A stretch of 64,000 nucleotides of DNA from Augochlora pura (GCF_028453695.1 NC_135774.1:7006001-7070000), one strand, 5' to 3'; counted from the first letter of the stretch, positions 25,211-37,499 are shown. The notes: generated by a model not told the origin, from the sequence alone. Translations and numbers: made by a program.

Positions 25211-25726
25211 TATACAGGGTGTCCAAATTTTTCCGGTAGTATATACTTGGCAGCGTGTTCTAGAAGCAGACGTAAAAAAAAGTATTATACGAACATGCTC
25301 TTAAAATAATTGTTTTGTTACCTTTTTGTTTGTAACATATCAAAAGAAATAATCCCCAAAGTAATGTGTTAGAAAAAAATGTGATTTTGACAAATCTTAA
25401 CATTAACTTGTTTTAAATAAAATTCTATCTATATAAAGAAATAATCATTGAGATAATATGTAAAAAATGATTTTATTTTAAAACATTCCGATAACGTCTT
25501 CTTTAGCAAGGCTGAAGCGCATAGCATGAGCGACATAGTCAACCAACGCGTTGTACAGTGTTTCAGGTTATGTGGACAAACAGAGTTTATTCCTTTTCTT
25601 TTTAATACTTGGTTTTCTCTGCTTTTCAGCCTTTCATCTTTATTTAAGTGCCCATTACAATTATAATTAAACGTTACTGTAGCATATATTTTTTTACTAT
25701 TTTTTTTACTTTTCTTCCTATTATTC
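25211..25726. other. AT-rich DNA with one transposon end
   Basis: ATACAGGGTGTCC at 25213-25225 is a typical ACAGGGTG element end facing right. The following 500 bp are non-coding. A partner end was not identified, possibly because the 25727-27126 element inserted here. Confidence 0.4.
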
Positions 25727-27126
25727 TACACAGGGCGTCCGTTCATAAATATCTAAGTAAATAATAAAAACATCCCGCAAAGGCTTGAAGTTATAAAAAG
25801 GTTTAATAAGAGAAATTTACACGGTTGCAGAACAGCTATAAAGTACACGTAAATTATTTTGTTTTATTCATGATCTTCCCGAGTTATGAAGATTAACTTC
25901 GTTTCTTCTTTTAAATGCATACATACAATATGTTTTGCATATTTAGCTAATAGAGATCATTTGCAGTCAAAATGGTGTTGTATTAGAAACTACTATTATG
26001 CACCGTTTAGAAAAAAATCGGTAAATAAGGTATGAAAGTAGAAATTTAGATTATATGTTTAAAGTAATTTAAGTTTGAAATATTACAAAGGTTAAGAAAA
26101 AGCAGTAATTGATATTCTACAAATTATAATTTTTTTACGAGCATACAGAGACATGCATTAGGTTGAAAACTATGAAACGGGCATGTTTGTTTAGTCTGTG
26201 ATCAGCTGCGACTAAAACAAGTTCACTGTAACGTACGCTCGATATTTTTATTTATAAATTTTGAAGGTATTCTTCTTACCCATTTCGTAAAATTCTTTCG
26301 TGTTTGTCTCCCATTTTTATTTTATTTTTCTCCGAAATCAGATGAAAGCAAAACGCGATTACGTATAATTTTCTTGTACGAGTTCAAATAGAAAAATAGC
26401 GCAGCTCAAGCTTTGAGAAACATTAATCACGCATTTGGAGATCGATCCACTAATGAAAAAAATGCTCGACATTGGTTCCAAAAATTTCGAACAAAAATTA
26501 TGAATTATTTTTAAGAGAAAAAAATACAATAACCAAAATGATATTATAAAAGATTTTGATTTGTTTATTAACTGCAAAATGGAGATTTTTTTCAAAAGGG
26601 CATATATGACTTGCCCAATTGTTGACAGAAAGTCGTAGACGCTACTGGAAGTTATTTCGATTGAATATAGTAAATAATGTCAAAAATTGCGATTTTTGTT
26701 TCTTATTTTTATTCAACGTCCGTTTCATAGTTTCTAATCTAATATTTAGACGAATCTAATATCAGTAATTCTATTCTCTGTTGAGAATTATGTATCCTGT
26801 TACATTTTGTCTTTCATGTTGTATTATGAAAAATAAACTACTGTACTATTTAGTATATTGATTATCTTCTAAATGGTACACAATAGCAGTTTTTAATATG
26901 ATACCATTTTGTCTGCAAATAACCTTAACCAGATAAATATGGAAAATATATGTATCATTTAAAAAAGCGAAGTTAATTATTCAGGAGGGTCATGAATAAA
27001 AAAAATAACTTACGTTCACATTGTAGCTGCTCTGAAACCATGTAAATTTCTTTTATTGAACTTTATTATAACTCCAAACTTTTACGAAACATTTACTTGA
27101 CCATTTATGGACCAACGCGCTGTATA
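25727..27126. mobile_element. Mariner-like element with unusually long inverted ends
   Basis: About 1.4 kb. The left end TACACAGGGCGTCC and the right end, reversed (TATACAGCGCGTTGG), begin inverted repeats that stay alignable for roughly 300 bp or more. Examples are AGAAATTTACA.GGTT.CAGA and TTTGCAG.CAAAATGGT.T.ATATTA. In the interior, plus strand about 26385-26510, a frame reads A-Q-A-L-R-N-I-N-H-A-F-G-D, then N-E-K-N-A-R-H-W-F-Q-K-F-R, matching the N-terminal helix-turn-helix of mariner transposases. A stop codon lies just upstream. The total length equals a normal mariner, but the long ends leave too little room for a full transposase, so it is an internally rearranged, dead copy. Confidence 0.75.
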
Positions 27127-27226
27127 TTAAATGTCGCCATTAATTAACAATAAACCCTCACTTAAGCTCATTAAATATACAACTAGTCAACGATTGTGTT
27201 TTCTTTAGTAGGAAATGTGATATATA

Positions 27227-27410
27227 TTAACACTTTGCCGTTCGCAATTAATTTCCTCTAAATCGAAATCAAATTAAATCATTCTGTTATGAAATTTTAG
27301 GAACGAAACTAAATAAAGATAATACAAGAAACAAAAATTGTCTGATTCTATTATTAAGGAAAATATTAAGGATAAATAAGTGTTAATCATCTCCTAGTGT
27401 AAGGGGTTAA
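27227..27410. mobile_element. TTAA MITE, family shared with 42780 and 58431
   Basis: 184 bp bounded by TTAA on both sides (TTAACACTTTG; reversed right end TTAACCCCTTACAC). The interior block with AAACAAAAATTGTC, TTCTATTATTAAGG and AAATAAGTGTT recurs in the elements at 42780-42992 (inverted) and 58431-58664. It is non-coding. The neighbouring piggyBac relic at 27493-27738 may belong to the family that mobilised it, though that is inference. Confidence 0.75.
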
Positions 27411-27492
27411 GGTTATCGAGAGATTATAAATTGTCAAGCTTTAGTAATCTCATCGTTAATTCTCATGAGTTTTCAATCCTCTTTCCCTATTT

Positions 27493-27738
27493 TCATGAAA
27501 TTTCAAAAATATACACTTGCAAATAAATGTAAAATTTCTTTAATTTATATATTTCTTTATTTACAATTTCTTTGGTACTTACACAGTATTTCTTTTTTAG
27601 ATGATATGAAGCAAAACAATCTCGAAGATGTAACGCAGCTTCACAAGACTTGCACATTAAATGTGTTGTTTCTTTTTTGTTTTTGGAACATACATGGCAG
27701 TTTTTTTGTTTTCGTCTGTTAATTTTGGAAATGAGCAT
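27493..27738 (-). pseudogene. piggyBac transposase C-terminal cysteine-rich domain relic
   Basis: The minus-strand frame opens with a basic stretch, then C-x2-C, then C-x2-C and C-x(7) to C-F, ending in a histidine region (SYHLKKKY). This is the zinc-binding cysteine-rich domain at the extreme C-terminus of piggyBac-family transposases, where K/R-x-C-x-x-C and C-F-x-x-Y-H are diagnostic. Only about 50 residues of domain are present, and the catalytic DDE/D core is absent from the flanks. After the domain the frame continues into AT-rich nonsense. It is a dead fragment. Confidence 0.7.
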
Positions 27739-29659
27739 TAGCTGGTGTTCCTTTAGCTGACCGGAAAGTCTGTACTTATAAAAACAAAAAACTTGCTGGC
27801 GCGTGTAACTTATTGTTACTTAAACGAAATAACAACATAACATCATGACATATCGGGCGATACTCCAACTGAACCCAATATTTAGTGAAGCTGTCAAAGG
27901 GTAATGCAAAGGAAGTGAATCAGTGATTCGGAATAAATGAGTATATTATAAATCTATAACAATCAAGATACGAAATAAATAATAAGGTTGCAACAGCAGA
28001 TGACGAGATTCTGCTGCAGATGTCGTCGGTCTGTCGGTCTATTAAAATGTAAACATGAAAACCCCTCCACCATTTGCTAAAATAGTGGGATACTGGGCCC
28101 ATCAATCAGAAACAATCTATTGGGACTTAGGCGGGTGGGGATCGATCGACAGTCTAACACTAAAAACGGCGATGTCGCCGAACAATGATGCCCGTTATAC
28201 TCCATGGAAATTACGGGTAATAAACTGTTGAAATCTCTTGGCGCCCTGTGCGGGTTTAGGTCACAAGTGCCATTGAGAACGGTACACGGTCGCGTTGACT
28301 TTCCCAGGAAAGTCTTCAGCCGTACCAGAGTCGTAAACTAATAAATTTGTCAAAGAGATACTAAACAGACTCTCAAAAATGGTATCGTCCAAATCGACCG
28401 CAGCCTAAACCCAAACAGAGAGACGAGACGGTGCGACCATAGACCTGTCGGAACAATAGGTTTTATTGGATACCACCGCAATTTACCTAATTTTAATTAC
28501 ATTGTAATGCATCGTTTAAGACAATACTCAAAAATAGAGGAAAAGCATCGTTTAGCTGTAATAGAATTTTGACAAAACTTTATATTTTGGTTACTTAAGT
28601 GATAAGCAGTCTACTGAGTAATTAGGATGTTTTCGTAAAAATGTATATAGTAGTTATTATCGTAGAACATGTCACTTCAACAAACAAGAATGTTTATTAT
28701 GTTATGTTTTCTCCGTAAAGTACAAAGAAACATCAAAGTCAATGTTTCTTTGCAAATGCAAAACACTGGTTTGTTTAAGTTGACTTTAATGCTAAAATTG
28801 CAGTGCTTTGCCTTTGAGGAAGTAGTAACACTATTCAGGAAAGTAGTATTTGTTTAGTCGTTTGTCTAAAATCACATTAAATAACATACATTTCCGACGT
28901 TGTGAAAACAGGGTTTTGTCCGCTCCTGGAGCATTGTGCGCCGTGATCAATCACAAACGCGAGAGTGTCTCTGGCAACCCTTCTGCTCTCTACCCCTACT
29001 CTGTTGAACTGCTCATCCGTGACGTCACCGATGAAGTCACGTGGCATTCGAGCTAATGCATGCCAACGGTGTTCGGAACAGAAGTTGAAAGCAGTAACTC
29101 CAAACAAAATCACAAGACTAAAAATTGTGTGTTTCTCTATCTGCTTAAAGAACATCTTGAAGTAAAGATAACCTATTGAATGGTTGCAAAAGTAATTTTT
29201 ATCCGCATTTCGATGCATTCATTTTTCGTTTGTTCTCCAATGCAGTTCAATATGTACCATCCAATCTGTTCTGAATAACATGTTCATCATTGATCGATTA
29301 ATTTAATAATTGTTTAATTATTTCACGTTATTATCAATAAAATATTAATATCTATAGAAATTATGAACATACGGCCAAAGCTTTTTAATCAAATCTTAAA
29401 TAAATAACTTATTTATTGAAATTCCAACTACTAGAAACTTATCGAGTAGACGTGTTAACACTTTACTACTTTATTAATTTGTTAAATAAACGTATTATTA
29501 AAATTTAAAGCATATAGTTATCTTTGTCTTGATAAATCAGTTTAATACGTGAATTTTAATTACATTAATAAATGTGCAACAAAGTTCTCTTTGTCCCGTG
29601 ACCCATTATACTCCGGCTCTCCTAAATCAATTGATCTATAGAAATGACAGAAGACAATT
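27739..29659. other. Unassigned, with GC-richer blocks at 28060-28480 and 28880-29100
   Basis: 28060-28480 is GC-richer than its flanks and looks like retrotransposon non-coding sequence (for example an LTR), but no matched ends were found. At 28880-29100 three overlapping frames on both strands (68, 113 and 66 codons) share one GC-rich block with no recognised domain. TGGTTGCAAAAGTAATTTTT at 29180-29199 resembles a mariner terminal repeat. I therefore suspect a mariner-derived fragment and not a gene. Confidence 0.35.
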
Positions 29660-30346
29660 TTACAGGGTGTCTCCGAAATAGGTGAACAAACTTTGGTATC
29701 GTATTTTGCACCACCAAAGGACGAGATGACGTCGTATAAGCATAAGTTCGGGGAACTCTTCGCTGTCGGGATAACAGCAAATTATAGTGAGGTAATCAAT
29801 AGTATATGTATATAACCTTATATAGGGTGTCTCAGTGATCCTTCTACAAGACAACGTTACCATTGTTTCTAATATAACATATAAATGAATTTGAGGAAAA
29901 ATGATTTCTATAATATGTGACCCTCAATACCACGTAATTTGTGCTTTTGATATTTCGCGTAGCATTAAAGTATTTACCATGTTGTAACAAAGTTAATGGA
30001 ACACCCTGCATATATTTTCTATTAACCCTCGGTATGTCGCGTCGTATTCACTGATTACCCGTCCTTTCGAAACCAACAAAACGAACATTTTTCATGGCTT
30101 ACAATGAATATATGTTATTGAAATATCGATGTAGGTCAGAAACGACGCTGTACAAACCTCAGAATCTCGTAACAGTGTGAGGGTTAATCAAGAGTCGGAT
30201 GTATGCTTTAATCATGAAGATCATTAACAAAATTTTCGTACAAACATTTGTATAATATAATTAGTCAGTAGCTGTAAAAGAGGAATTTGATTGGATTGTT
30301 AGTTCTAAATATTTTGGGGTCTCAATTGAAAGAGACACCCTGTATT
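29660..30346. mobile_element. Nested ACAGGGTGTCTC-ended element(s)
   Basis: The left end TTACAGGGTGTCTCC (29659) and the right end, reversed, AATACAGGGTGTCTC (30350) form inverted ends. A second pair lies inside: TATAGGGTGTCTCAG at 29823 and, reversed, TATGCAGGGTGTTCC ending at 30013. A TTAA MITE (30022-30187) follows. The outer right end abuts the Tc1-like fragment at 30346, as if the element had inserted into it. No transposase frame was found inside. Confidence 0.55.
30022..30187. mobile_element. TTAA-flanked MITE
   Basis: 166 bp with TTAACCCTCGGTATG on the left and, reversed, TTAACCCTCACACTG on the right. TTAA flanks both ends. The interior is non-coding and contains TCTCGTAACAGTGTGAGGG. 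It has the same architecture as the other TTAA elements but a different end sequence. Confidence 0.7.
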
Positions 30347-30580
30347 AGCTTTCTTTTGGAGAAACAATGGCACCAGATTTGACCCGCGTATCCAACTGTG
30401 CCCCACATTCTCTTAGCTTCTTTTTGCCGTGATTACGTCTTTTAGTAACGTAGTCAGCAATCGCATTGTTGGAACGACCAATTTTTTGCGCAACGTTGCC
30501 GTAACCCCCACGTCCAACACAAATTACATTAATCGACGCCTTTTCCTTGCCAGAAAGTACTTTTCCCCATTACATTTTTC
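30346..30580 (-). pseudogene. Tc1-like transposase N-terminal fragment
   Basis: With no ATG, the minus strand reads through about 75 codons: LSGKEKASI, then N-V-A-Q-K-I-G-R-S-N-N-A-I, then YVTKRRNHGKKK and QLDTR. This matches the paired-like helix-turn-helix of Tc1 transposases (LSxxEKxxI, IAxxIGRS, then a basic linker with G-K-K). The catalytic DDE domain is missing. The frame stops exactly where the ACAGGGTGTCTC-ended element begins, suggesting insertional truncation. Confidence 0.7.
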
Positions 30581-32700
30581 TTATCAACCTTTTTACGTAC
30601 ACTTGTACGGACGCCGTTGAATTTATCTTACAAATGTATACACATACGAAAATTAAAGAGCCTTGCTAAGTTTTAAGTGCACTTAATCTCGTACCATTTG
30701 TATGCGCCTCATAAGATGTTCTCATATCCTTAATTATAAGATCTCACATGCTTTTACCATAATGAAATAACTAAAATATAAGCGCTCGTATACACAAAAA
30801 TGTAGCTAAAACTTACATTTTTATATGTATTTGATAGTAAATAATTAAGATAATTAGTTTTACTTTCAACTTAATAAAATCTTTTTAACGCTTTATTCTG
30901 CATTTTTACTTACTTTTATTTTTAATCACGTACCTACGAGATTTTTTACAGTCTCAACTGAGATGGAACACCCAACAAATTATTTCTCTTTATATTATAT
31001 CATTGTTTAGAATTTATTTGAAATCATATTCCATTTTACTTCTTATTTGATGAAATAATTTTTCAAATAAAATCTCAAAAGATTTCTATTTCTGTCACGC
31101 CAAAATCGCCAACTCCGTTTGAAATACAAATTCCTGTATATCAGGTTATGTTAGGTTATATCATATGTATGTTCATATGTAAACATGTACATATATATGT
31201 AGATATACATCAATATGCTGTTTGCCGAATTTTTCAAAGGAAGAACTCACTGGAGCGAAAATTCGTTAGAATTATAAAAGTTTCTACATTTTCAGTTTAT
31301 TCATTAGTTTAGTTCGACATATTATATCTAGTTATTTCATATTTTATTCTGTCGTACCACGCGATACCATTAGATATACAGTCTATTTAGTCGATGTTAA
31401 CAATATTAGCATTAAAAGCGCGTTAACTAAAACATAGTTTCGCTTCATTGTATCTTAGTATAGTAATTTCGTGGAACAGGATTAATTAATAAAACAACGT
31501 TTTTTCGTGCAATTAATGTTTTATTATTAATTATTACATGTGACTCAGAACTCTAACGTAACTGCGTCAAGTACTTTAAATAAAAAAGTATTATCTGGAA
31601 GTCTTACTTGTAAGATCGAATTAATAAAGTAATTTTAAATAATTTATTACTTCAAGTAATTGTTATGTTAGTTAAAATAAGATATATTTAATTCAATATA
31701 TGTGAATTTAAAAGACTGGTCATAATGGTGCAGGTATTAATATTAGATAAATACGAATAAAATATTAGATTGACTGAGAAATTGGTTTCGAATCTCTTAT
31801 ATGAATTCAATGAAACGAATTCCACGAAATATGAGATGAACTCCCTGAATAACCTACGTATAGTTTGAAAACAATTTATTAGTCTTTTCGGAAAGTTCGT
31901 ATCATGTTTCCTGGAGATCGTTTCACGAAGCTCATATAAAATATTTTAAACGAACTTTACGAACAGCCTAGCATTTCGCGTAACATAGAGCTTCCATTAT
32001 GAAATAGATACTTGATGCAAGATAAGTTGCATTGAGAATTTAATATTTTCGTTCAAACGAGTATTGTAAACTGCTCAGCTCGGAGTGAATAAACATTGTT
32101 GACGTAATTACTGCTTTCACAGAATTTTCTCACTTTGATGGCAGCTCTGCGTAATTTTTTTTGCGAGAGGAATAAGCGCTAGTGTAAATACTTATGTTTG
32201 TACATTTGATTGGTTGCATCAAAGAACTTTGGCGAGCTTTGAGTCGGTGATTTTTCTCAATAGAATCGTCATTAAATGTTTCATCGCGTACCATGCAGCT
32301 GAAAACTCAATATTTATAAATTATATTAACCAATTCGTTTAAACATGCGGTACTTTAGATACATTGAACTTTAATAAAATAATAAAGAAGGTACAAATAG
32401 TATAAATAACAACGAAATTACAATTCAGAAATTACACATTTGCATCATAATAACAAATAAATCTAAGCGAATATAGTAATAAATATATTGAAGATTTTTA
32501 ATACATTTATTTTGTCCATTAACTAAATATAATAAAGTATGAAATAGGATCAATTTCAATAGATGATATTTCTAAATATTTTGGGGCAACGTTTAAATAT
32601 TTATAATCTCGTCGAAATGATAATGTTAGTAAATTAATATTGATACAGCGGAAGACTAAATTTGTTAGAAATGCGTGTTTAAAAGAGAAAAAAAGTAACA
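30581..32700. other. No gene recognised
   Basis: AT-rich; TA-rich dinucleotide stretches near 31150-31210. No element ends or supported coding frames were found. Confidence 0.5.
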
Positions 32701-32988
32701 TGTGGCGACCCTGATTTCGACGGTTGAGAGGGCAACGCACTACGAAGAAGTTTGTGTACGCCGCTGCTAGGCTCCGTCTAGCACGGTATGTTCAGGTGCG
32801 CACAAGGACGCAAAAAAGGGTTCCTTGTGTTGGGTCGCCCGATGACACATTTTATTTGTGTCAACGGTTTAACGACCTATATATAGGCGACGTACAGGCA
32901 TTGTCATGAGCACTTATTAATTATTACTCTCACTTATTACACTCTTATTACTTATTACATATTGTTTCTTTCATACCTAGTCACCACA
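32701..32988. mobile_element. Candidate solo LTR
   Basis: Starts TGTGGCGAC and ends GTCACCACA, which are inverted to each other with one mismatch, in the TG...CA style of LTR termini. The first 200 bp are GC-richer than the flanks, followed by TATATATAGG and an AT-rich tail. No clear target-site duplication was seen (TAACA versus GTTCC), so the boundaries are tentative. Confidence 0.4.
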
Positions 32989-33224
32989 GTTCCTATAACA
33001 AAAATCTAACAAAATTATTGTAGTCGGAAGAGTATTCCTCAAAGATATGGAATTATGAGCTATAATTAACAATACATTTTCTACAATGTATTTGCAAATA
33101 CACAAAACTTTATTATCGGATGATTACTCGTCATTACATGCTACACGCAAATTGAAGAAGTAATTGCTGTAAAAATTATACAATATACGTTCAGAATACT
33201 GCACCGGTGTTCTGAAACATACGG

Positions 33225-33424
33225 CTGTATTTGAAATGTGCATTTCCTCTGGACAATAAACACACAAATGCAATTACCCTACCACACTGCTACCCTTTGT
33301 CACGTTGTATACGAAAACTGTATACAGTTAAACGTTTATCGCACGGAGTTGGAATTGCATTTTCGAATGTTTTCCTAATCTATACTAAGAATATTTTGCA
33401 CGAAGTTTACTATATAAAAAGGAC
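33225..33424 (+). promoter_or_regulatory. Peptide-family promoter block with TATA box, unit G1
   Basis: Contains the block shared by all units of the peptide cluster: GGACAATAAACA, CAATTACCCT, TTTGTCACGTTGTA, ACGAAAACTGTATACAGTTAAAC, TTTATCGC, then TATAAAA at 33413-33419, about 60 bp before the ATG. Related blocks lie at 40405, 41690 and 46795 (plus) and at 56677 and 62102 (minus). Conservation over about 180 bp upstream of each exon 1 implies shared transcriptional control. Confidence 0.75.
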
Positions 33425-33481
33425 GAATGCCTATGGTGGCCACTGGCTACGGAGAAGCATAAGACAATTGAACCTGCAACC

Positions 33482-33562
33482 ATGAATCAAAAATTACAGT
33501 TACTTTTTTTGTTCGTTTCGATGATTCTATTGTCAGGAATTTTCGTTACGCCAGCAGTCGCA
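33482..33562 (+). pseudogene. Signal-peptide exon 1 of secreted peptide unit G1
   Basis: 27 codons starting at ATG 33482: a short basic/polar start, a hydrophobic core (LLFLFVSMILL) and a small-residue end after FVTP, then the donor GTGAGT in phase 0. It closely resembles exon 1 of units G2 (40596), G3 (47028) and C (minus, 62050). The open frame continues to 33748 only because intron 1 has no early stop. The only downstream exon-2-like sequence before the next unit, 40173-40234, has lost the second cysteine and meets an early stop. As far as visible the unit is therefore non-functional, although an unrecognised exon could exist in the 6.6-kb interval, which contains two solo LTRs. Confidence 0.65.
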
Positions 33563-34543
33563 GTGAGTAATATACGTTTTGTATTCTCGCATCTGTTACG
33601 TTTTAAAAAAATTCCTTTTAATTTGTACTATTTCCGTCAGCTGTATCGTGTTCCGTTAACGTATAACATTTTTAATTTAAAAAACGCATTTTTTTTCAAT
33701 TTCGCTATAGGCTCACATAAGAAAGTTGTTTATTTATTCTTCAGTTGACAATATGGACTAACGATTCAAAAAAATTTAAGTCCTTTCGACAAATTTAAAA
33801 CATGTTATTTCTTCTGACATTTTATCTTAGAAGGATATTTAATATAATGAAAAATTTGTCTACTTGTTAAATTATTTAGTCTATTTATGAGTGAAACGGA
33901 CGAAATATCCTTTACATTACAGAATATAATGTATACAGTAAATTAATCTAAAAATATATGGTGTAAATTGTGATGGACGATTTGCGAGTCACAGACAAAA
34001 TTTATGTTGTTGCTACAGGAGGTTAACATCTAATAAGTTTGTTAAAACAATTCCAATCATCATAAAGGGTACGGTAGATTTCCTGTCTCAGCAAATGACG
34101 CTGTCTAAGGGACAGATAAAAGTTATAAAATTAAACTTACTTCTAATAATTAGATATATGAGACTTAATTTTTTTTTAATGATTAAATGCTAATAAATCA
34201 ATATCAATTGCACTTCTTCACGTGGCTTTTCTATTACATAAAGTATCCCAATGTTTACATTTTACAGAGGTAAAACTGCGTCTACTCCTTTCGTACTTAA
34301 CATTTTCTTTATAAATGTATTGTTTCGCAGATATTTAAATTTAGAGTTTTCAAATGAACACCCTGTATAAGAACATCATAATATGCAATAACTCCATTGA
34401 AAGAATTATTACGTGATTTACATCAACAACACTCAGCATTGTGTTCCCATTAATCGTCGATTATCACTTCTGAAAGTATTTTAGATATGATATCGAAATT
34501 GTTTTTCAAAAGCAAACAGCTTATCTATAAGTCAGCATAGTAA

Positions 34544-34826
34544 TGTTACGAACACCGGATGGATGACCAGTGCCGCCTCGGAACTCCCTTGCGGGAATAA
34601 AAGACAACAACACGGTTCAGGGTCTTCCGATCGATTTGAAGATACATAGTCAGTTGGCGATTGACAGCGAATCCGATATATTGTATTAGCAGTACAGAGA
34701 AATCTGATATATTGTATTGTACAGACAAAGAGAAAGTGTAAATAATAGATCGAATAAAAATAAATATGCCGCGGACGCGCGGGACGGAGCGACGGGAACC
34801 GGACCAGGTTCCAGAAGATCGCAACA
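34544..34826. mobile_element. Solo LTR, 283 bp, GTAA target duplication
   Basis: Begins TGTTACGAACACC and ends GATCGCAACA, i.e. TGTT...AACA termini, flanked on both sides by GTAA (34540-34543 and 34827-34830). A 4-bp target duplication is typical of Gypsy-type elements. The interior carries GGGAATAAAAG and a CGGAGCGACGGGAACCGG stretch. No internal retrotransposon sequence is present, so it is a solo LTR left by recombination. It lies in the large interval of unit G1. Confidence 0.85.
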
Positions 34827-34880
34827 GTAATTATAAAACTGGGGCAATTATTCAGACATTAAAAAAGGAAAAGTAGCATT

Positions 34881-35432
34881 TGTTGCGTCGCGAGCGACCC
34901 ATGTAATTAAGTTATGACGACCCCCAGGTAGATTCTTTATAGTACCGCGTCGAAGTTTTCGGGCCTTCGACAACCGATACCAGATGTGGCCATGAGCAGG
35001 GGTACGGCCAGCGACAGCTACGCTAAATACAATGAAAATCGGAGAATTCCCAGATTTCTGCTGTCCCCTCTTCTTGGCCATCTCTCTAATATTCATTGGT
35101 TTTAAGATAATTTAAGTAGCCAATGAAATACCAACTCCACCCACGCCATTTACATACGAAGGCGTAATCGGAGGATGAGAAGCGTACCTACTTCACTTTC
35201 CACTTTGCACTCGGTAACTTCTCATCTAGTCCGACAAACGACATTTTGTACATAGTGTTATAGTTTGTGATAAGTTGTTCGTCCTTTTATTATTAAACCT
35301 TGTTTAAATACGGCACCTTGTTCCATCTCAGTTCACCCTCAAATCTATCCTCAACATATTAATTTATCGCGAGGTAGGCGCGTTATTCAATCGTCGTCAA
35401 ATACGATCGACGCTGTAACGCACCGCGCAACA
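34881..35432. mobile_element. Solo LTR, 552 bp, GCATT target duplication
   Basis: Starts TGTTGCGTCGCGAG and ends CCGCGCAACA, with 7-bp inverted termini (TGTTGCG and CGCAACA). It is flanked by GCATT at 34876-34880 and 35433-35437. A 5-bp duplication suits BEL/Pao or Copia elements. A natural short hairpin (GATGAGAAG ... CTTCTCATC) lies near its middle. A fold-back derivative of the same LTR is at 7970-8480. The apparent minus-strand frame at 34848-35096 is LTR sequence and not a gene. Confidence 0.9.
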
Positions 35433-35437
35433 GCATT

Positions 35438-37499
35438 GAACCAAAGAAAAGCTACATGAGTTTAATATTTCTAGCTATTAGCAAAACTAGTGTACTGTAT
35501 AATACGTAAAAGAACATTTGGAAACATTTCAACCAGTTTGAATAACAAAAAAATTAGAAAGTTATATTTTCAAACCTTGTATCTGAACCCATAGCATAAA
35601 TGAATTTCAGAGGGACATGAACGTCGCTTACTGAGAAGTCGAATTCTTCCAGATACACTATGTTATTATAAAAAGGAAGTTCAACCTTGTTGTTGCTCGT
35701 GGTTGATTTTAATAAATCGTTCGAGCTTTTGAGTAATTTACACGTGATGTGTCGACTAACTCGAAGGACCACCTCCAAGGTAGGAGGAACAAATTTACAC
35801 CGTGAATGTTAACAACAAATATATTTACACTCCCGGTGGAGATACATGGAATGCGTTCCAGATTGTTACAAATTACTAGTTGTCTACGAGTTTGTGGCTA
35901 TGTCTATTTTACGTATTGTGTCTGATTCCAAAAATGTATCAATCTATTTTACGTATTGCTTGTGACTCCGAAATGTATCTATCTTCCAAATGTATCTGAG
36001 GTGCGAATCGAAGTTCACCGATAACGTCACCTCGGTTCGCCCTACTCTTGCAAGTTAGGGGTGGGTGTTGAGGAAGCTGTCCAATCGCGACAAGCCCAAA
36101 AGACAACGTCTGGGACCTAGGAAGGGGCAGTGCCGCAACATTTGCCACGGAGTTCCCGGTCGCGCGTGGGCCTGGAAAACTCCCGACATCTGCATCCCAT
36201 TCCCCTAATTGCCCGTTGTCCCAGAACGTGCCGTTTCCGCGATTCGCGCCGCGCTATGGGCATAGGGACCCGTGTTTATGGCAGGGCAATATCGCCAACG
36301 GCCAAGAGTGTCGACCATGTGCCTTGGAACAAACGCAAACTAATTTCTAAAGAAGTGGGTGACAGGCCCATACCCTGGCCGATTCTAAAAGTCCCAAGCA
36401 CATGGCCCCCCGCCATAAAACCCTCGCTCAGCAATCCTCAACAGCCCGCGAATGTTTTATCATTGACGCTCATCGATTTGAGTCTTTTTTTTCTGAACGT
36501 TCCTGTTGATGTAATTTCGTTCGACATACATCCTACTTTGACAGTCCGTATAAGCACGGTAGATAACTTTAGAATTAAACACGACAGTCACCAATTTTAA
36601 AATGGAGAAAAATGTTCCCTTAGTCATAAAAAGGTTAACCGTCAGAAGTTTAATTTTCATAATACTGAGAGAATCCCGCATTTGTCAGCTTCTGAAGAAG
36701 TAAGGAGCAATCAAAATTGTCGAAAGCAGACTAGACGTCTAAAAAAGTAGAGAAGGTATCCATACATACCTAAGATATTGTATTTTCAATGCTTGCTAAT
36801 ATCGTGACTAGATTATCTGAAAACTATCTTCCTTTTCGGAAACCCAATCGAGATGGGGGAATAATACCTTGGTTCTCGATCGACCATTTCATCCTATTTT
36901 CAATTATAGTTTCGAAACGCTCACAAATGCTTGCAAAGATAAAAGTGAAAATTTGTTCGGGCACTACAATTATCTTTATAAATGAAACAACACGTGTAAG
37001 TTACGTCGTTCCTTAGTTTACTGATGTTTGAAATATAATACATTTCATTAAATATGTCTAAAATTAGTCTGATATTATTCGACAGAAGTTTAAGTACTAT
37101 GCCTTTCTTACCAAGCGCAGATTTATGCTTCTTGTAGCATAATGCAAAGTTGAATTCTGTAAAATCAAACGATTTGTAGAACAGTCAGTTAGGAGAACAA
37201 CGTGGAAGCCAATCTGAATTGGAAGCAACACGTGGAGGGGGTAAATTTTATTAAAACAATCCTGCATATTTTTATCACACCGTTCGGCATTTGTTGGTTT
37301 GCTATGAGTGTCAATTAAGTTTTTATTTATTTTATGCGTATTTCAACAGTAAGAGCTGCCTGTTTTAGTATCAAAATTTTGATCGAAATTAAGAAAGTAG
37401 TATTTCTTTTTTCATTTAAATGTTTTCTTTGCCGTAGCCTTGTATTACTTAAAATTTACGAGGTCAATTATTTCGCGTGTAAATTGACATTTCTTGTAA
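35438..37499. other. Unassigned; GC-rich block at 35990-36430
   Basis: The block 35990-36430 is far richer in GC than its flanks and gives a 156-codon plus frame (36130-36600) and a minus frame (35939-36148). Composition and Pro/Arg-rich low complexity suggest transposon untranslated or LTR-internal DNA, not a gene. No domain was recognised, and the last third of the 156-codon frame is ordinary AT-rich DNA. Confidence 0.35.

Noticed and set aside
28877..29218. 113-codon minus-strand frame
   Set aside because: Two plus-strand frames overlap the same GC-rich block, and a mariner-type terminal sequence adjoins it. No protein features were recognised.
33482..33748. Single-exon 88-codon protein at 33482
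   Set aside because: Sister units have a canonical donor at the matching position and diverge after it. The extension past 33562 is intron sequence.
36130..36600. 156-codon plus-strand frame, the second longest in the window
   Set aside because: Open because of a GC-rich, stop-poor block. It crosses a sharp composition change without effect and shows no domain, so it is more likely repeat-derived.
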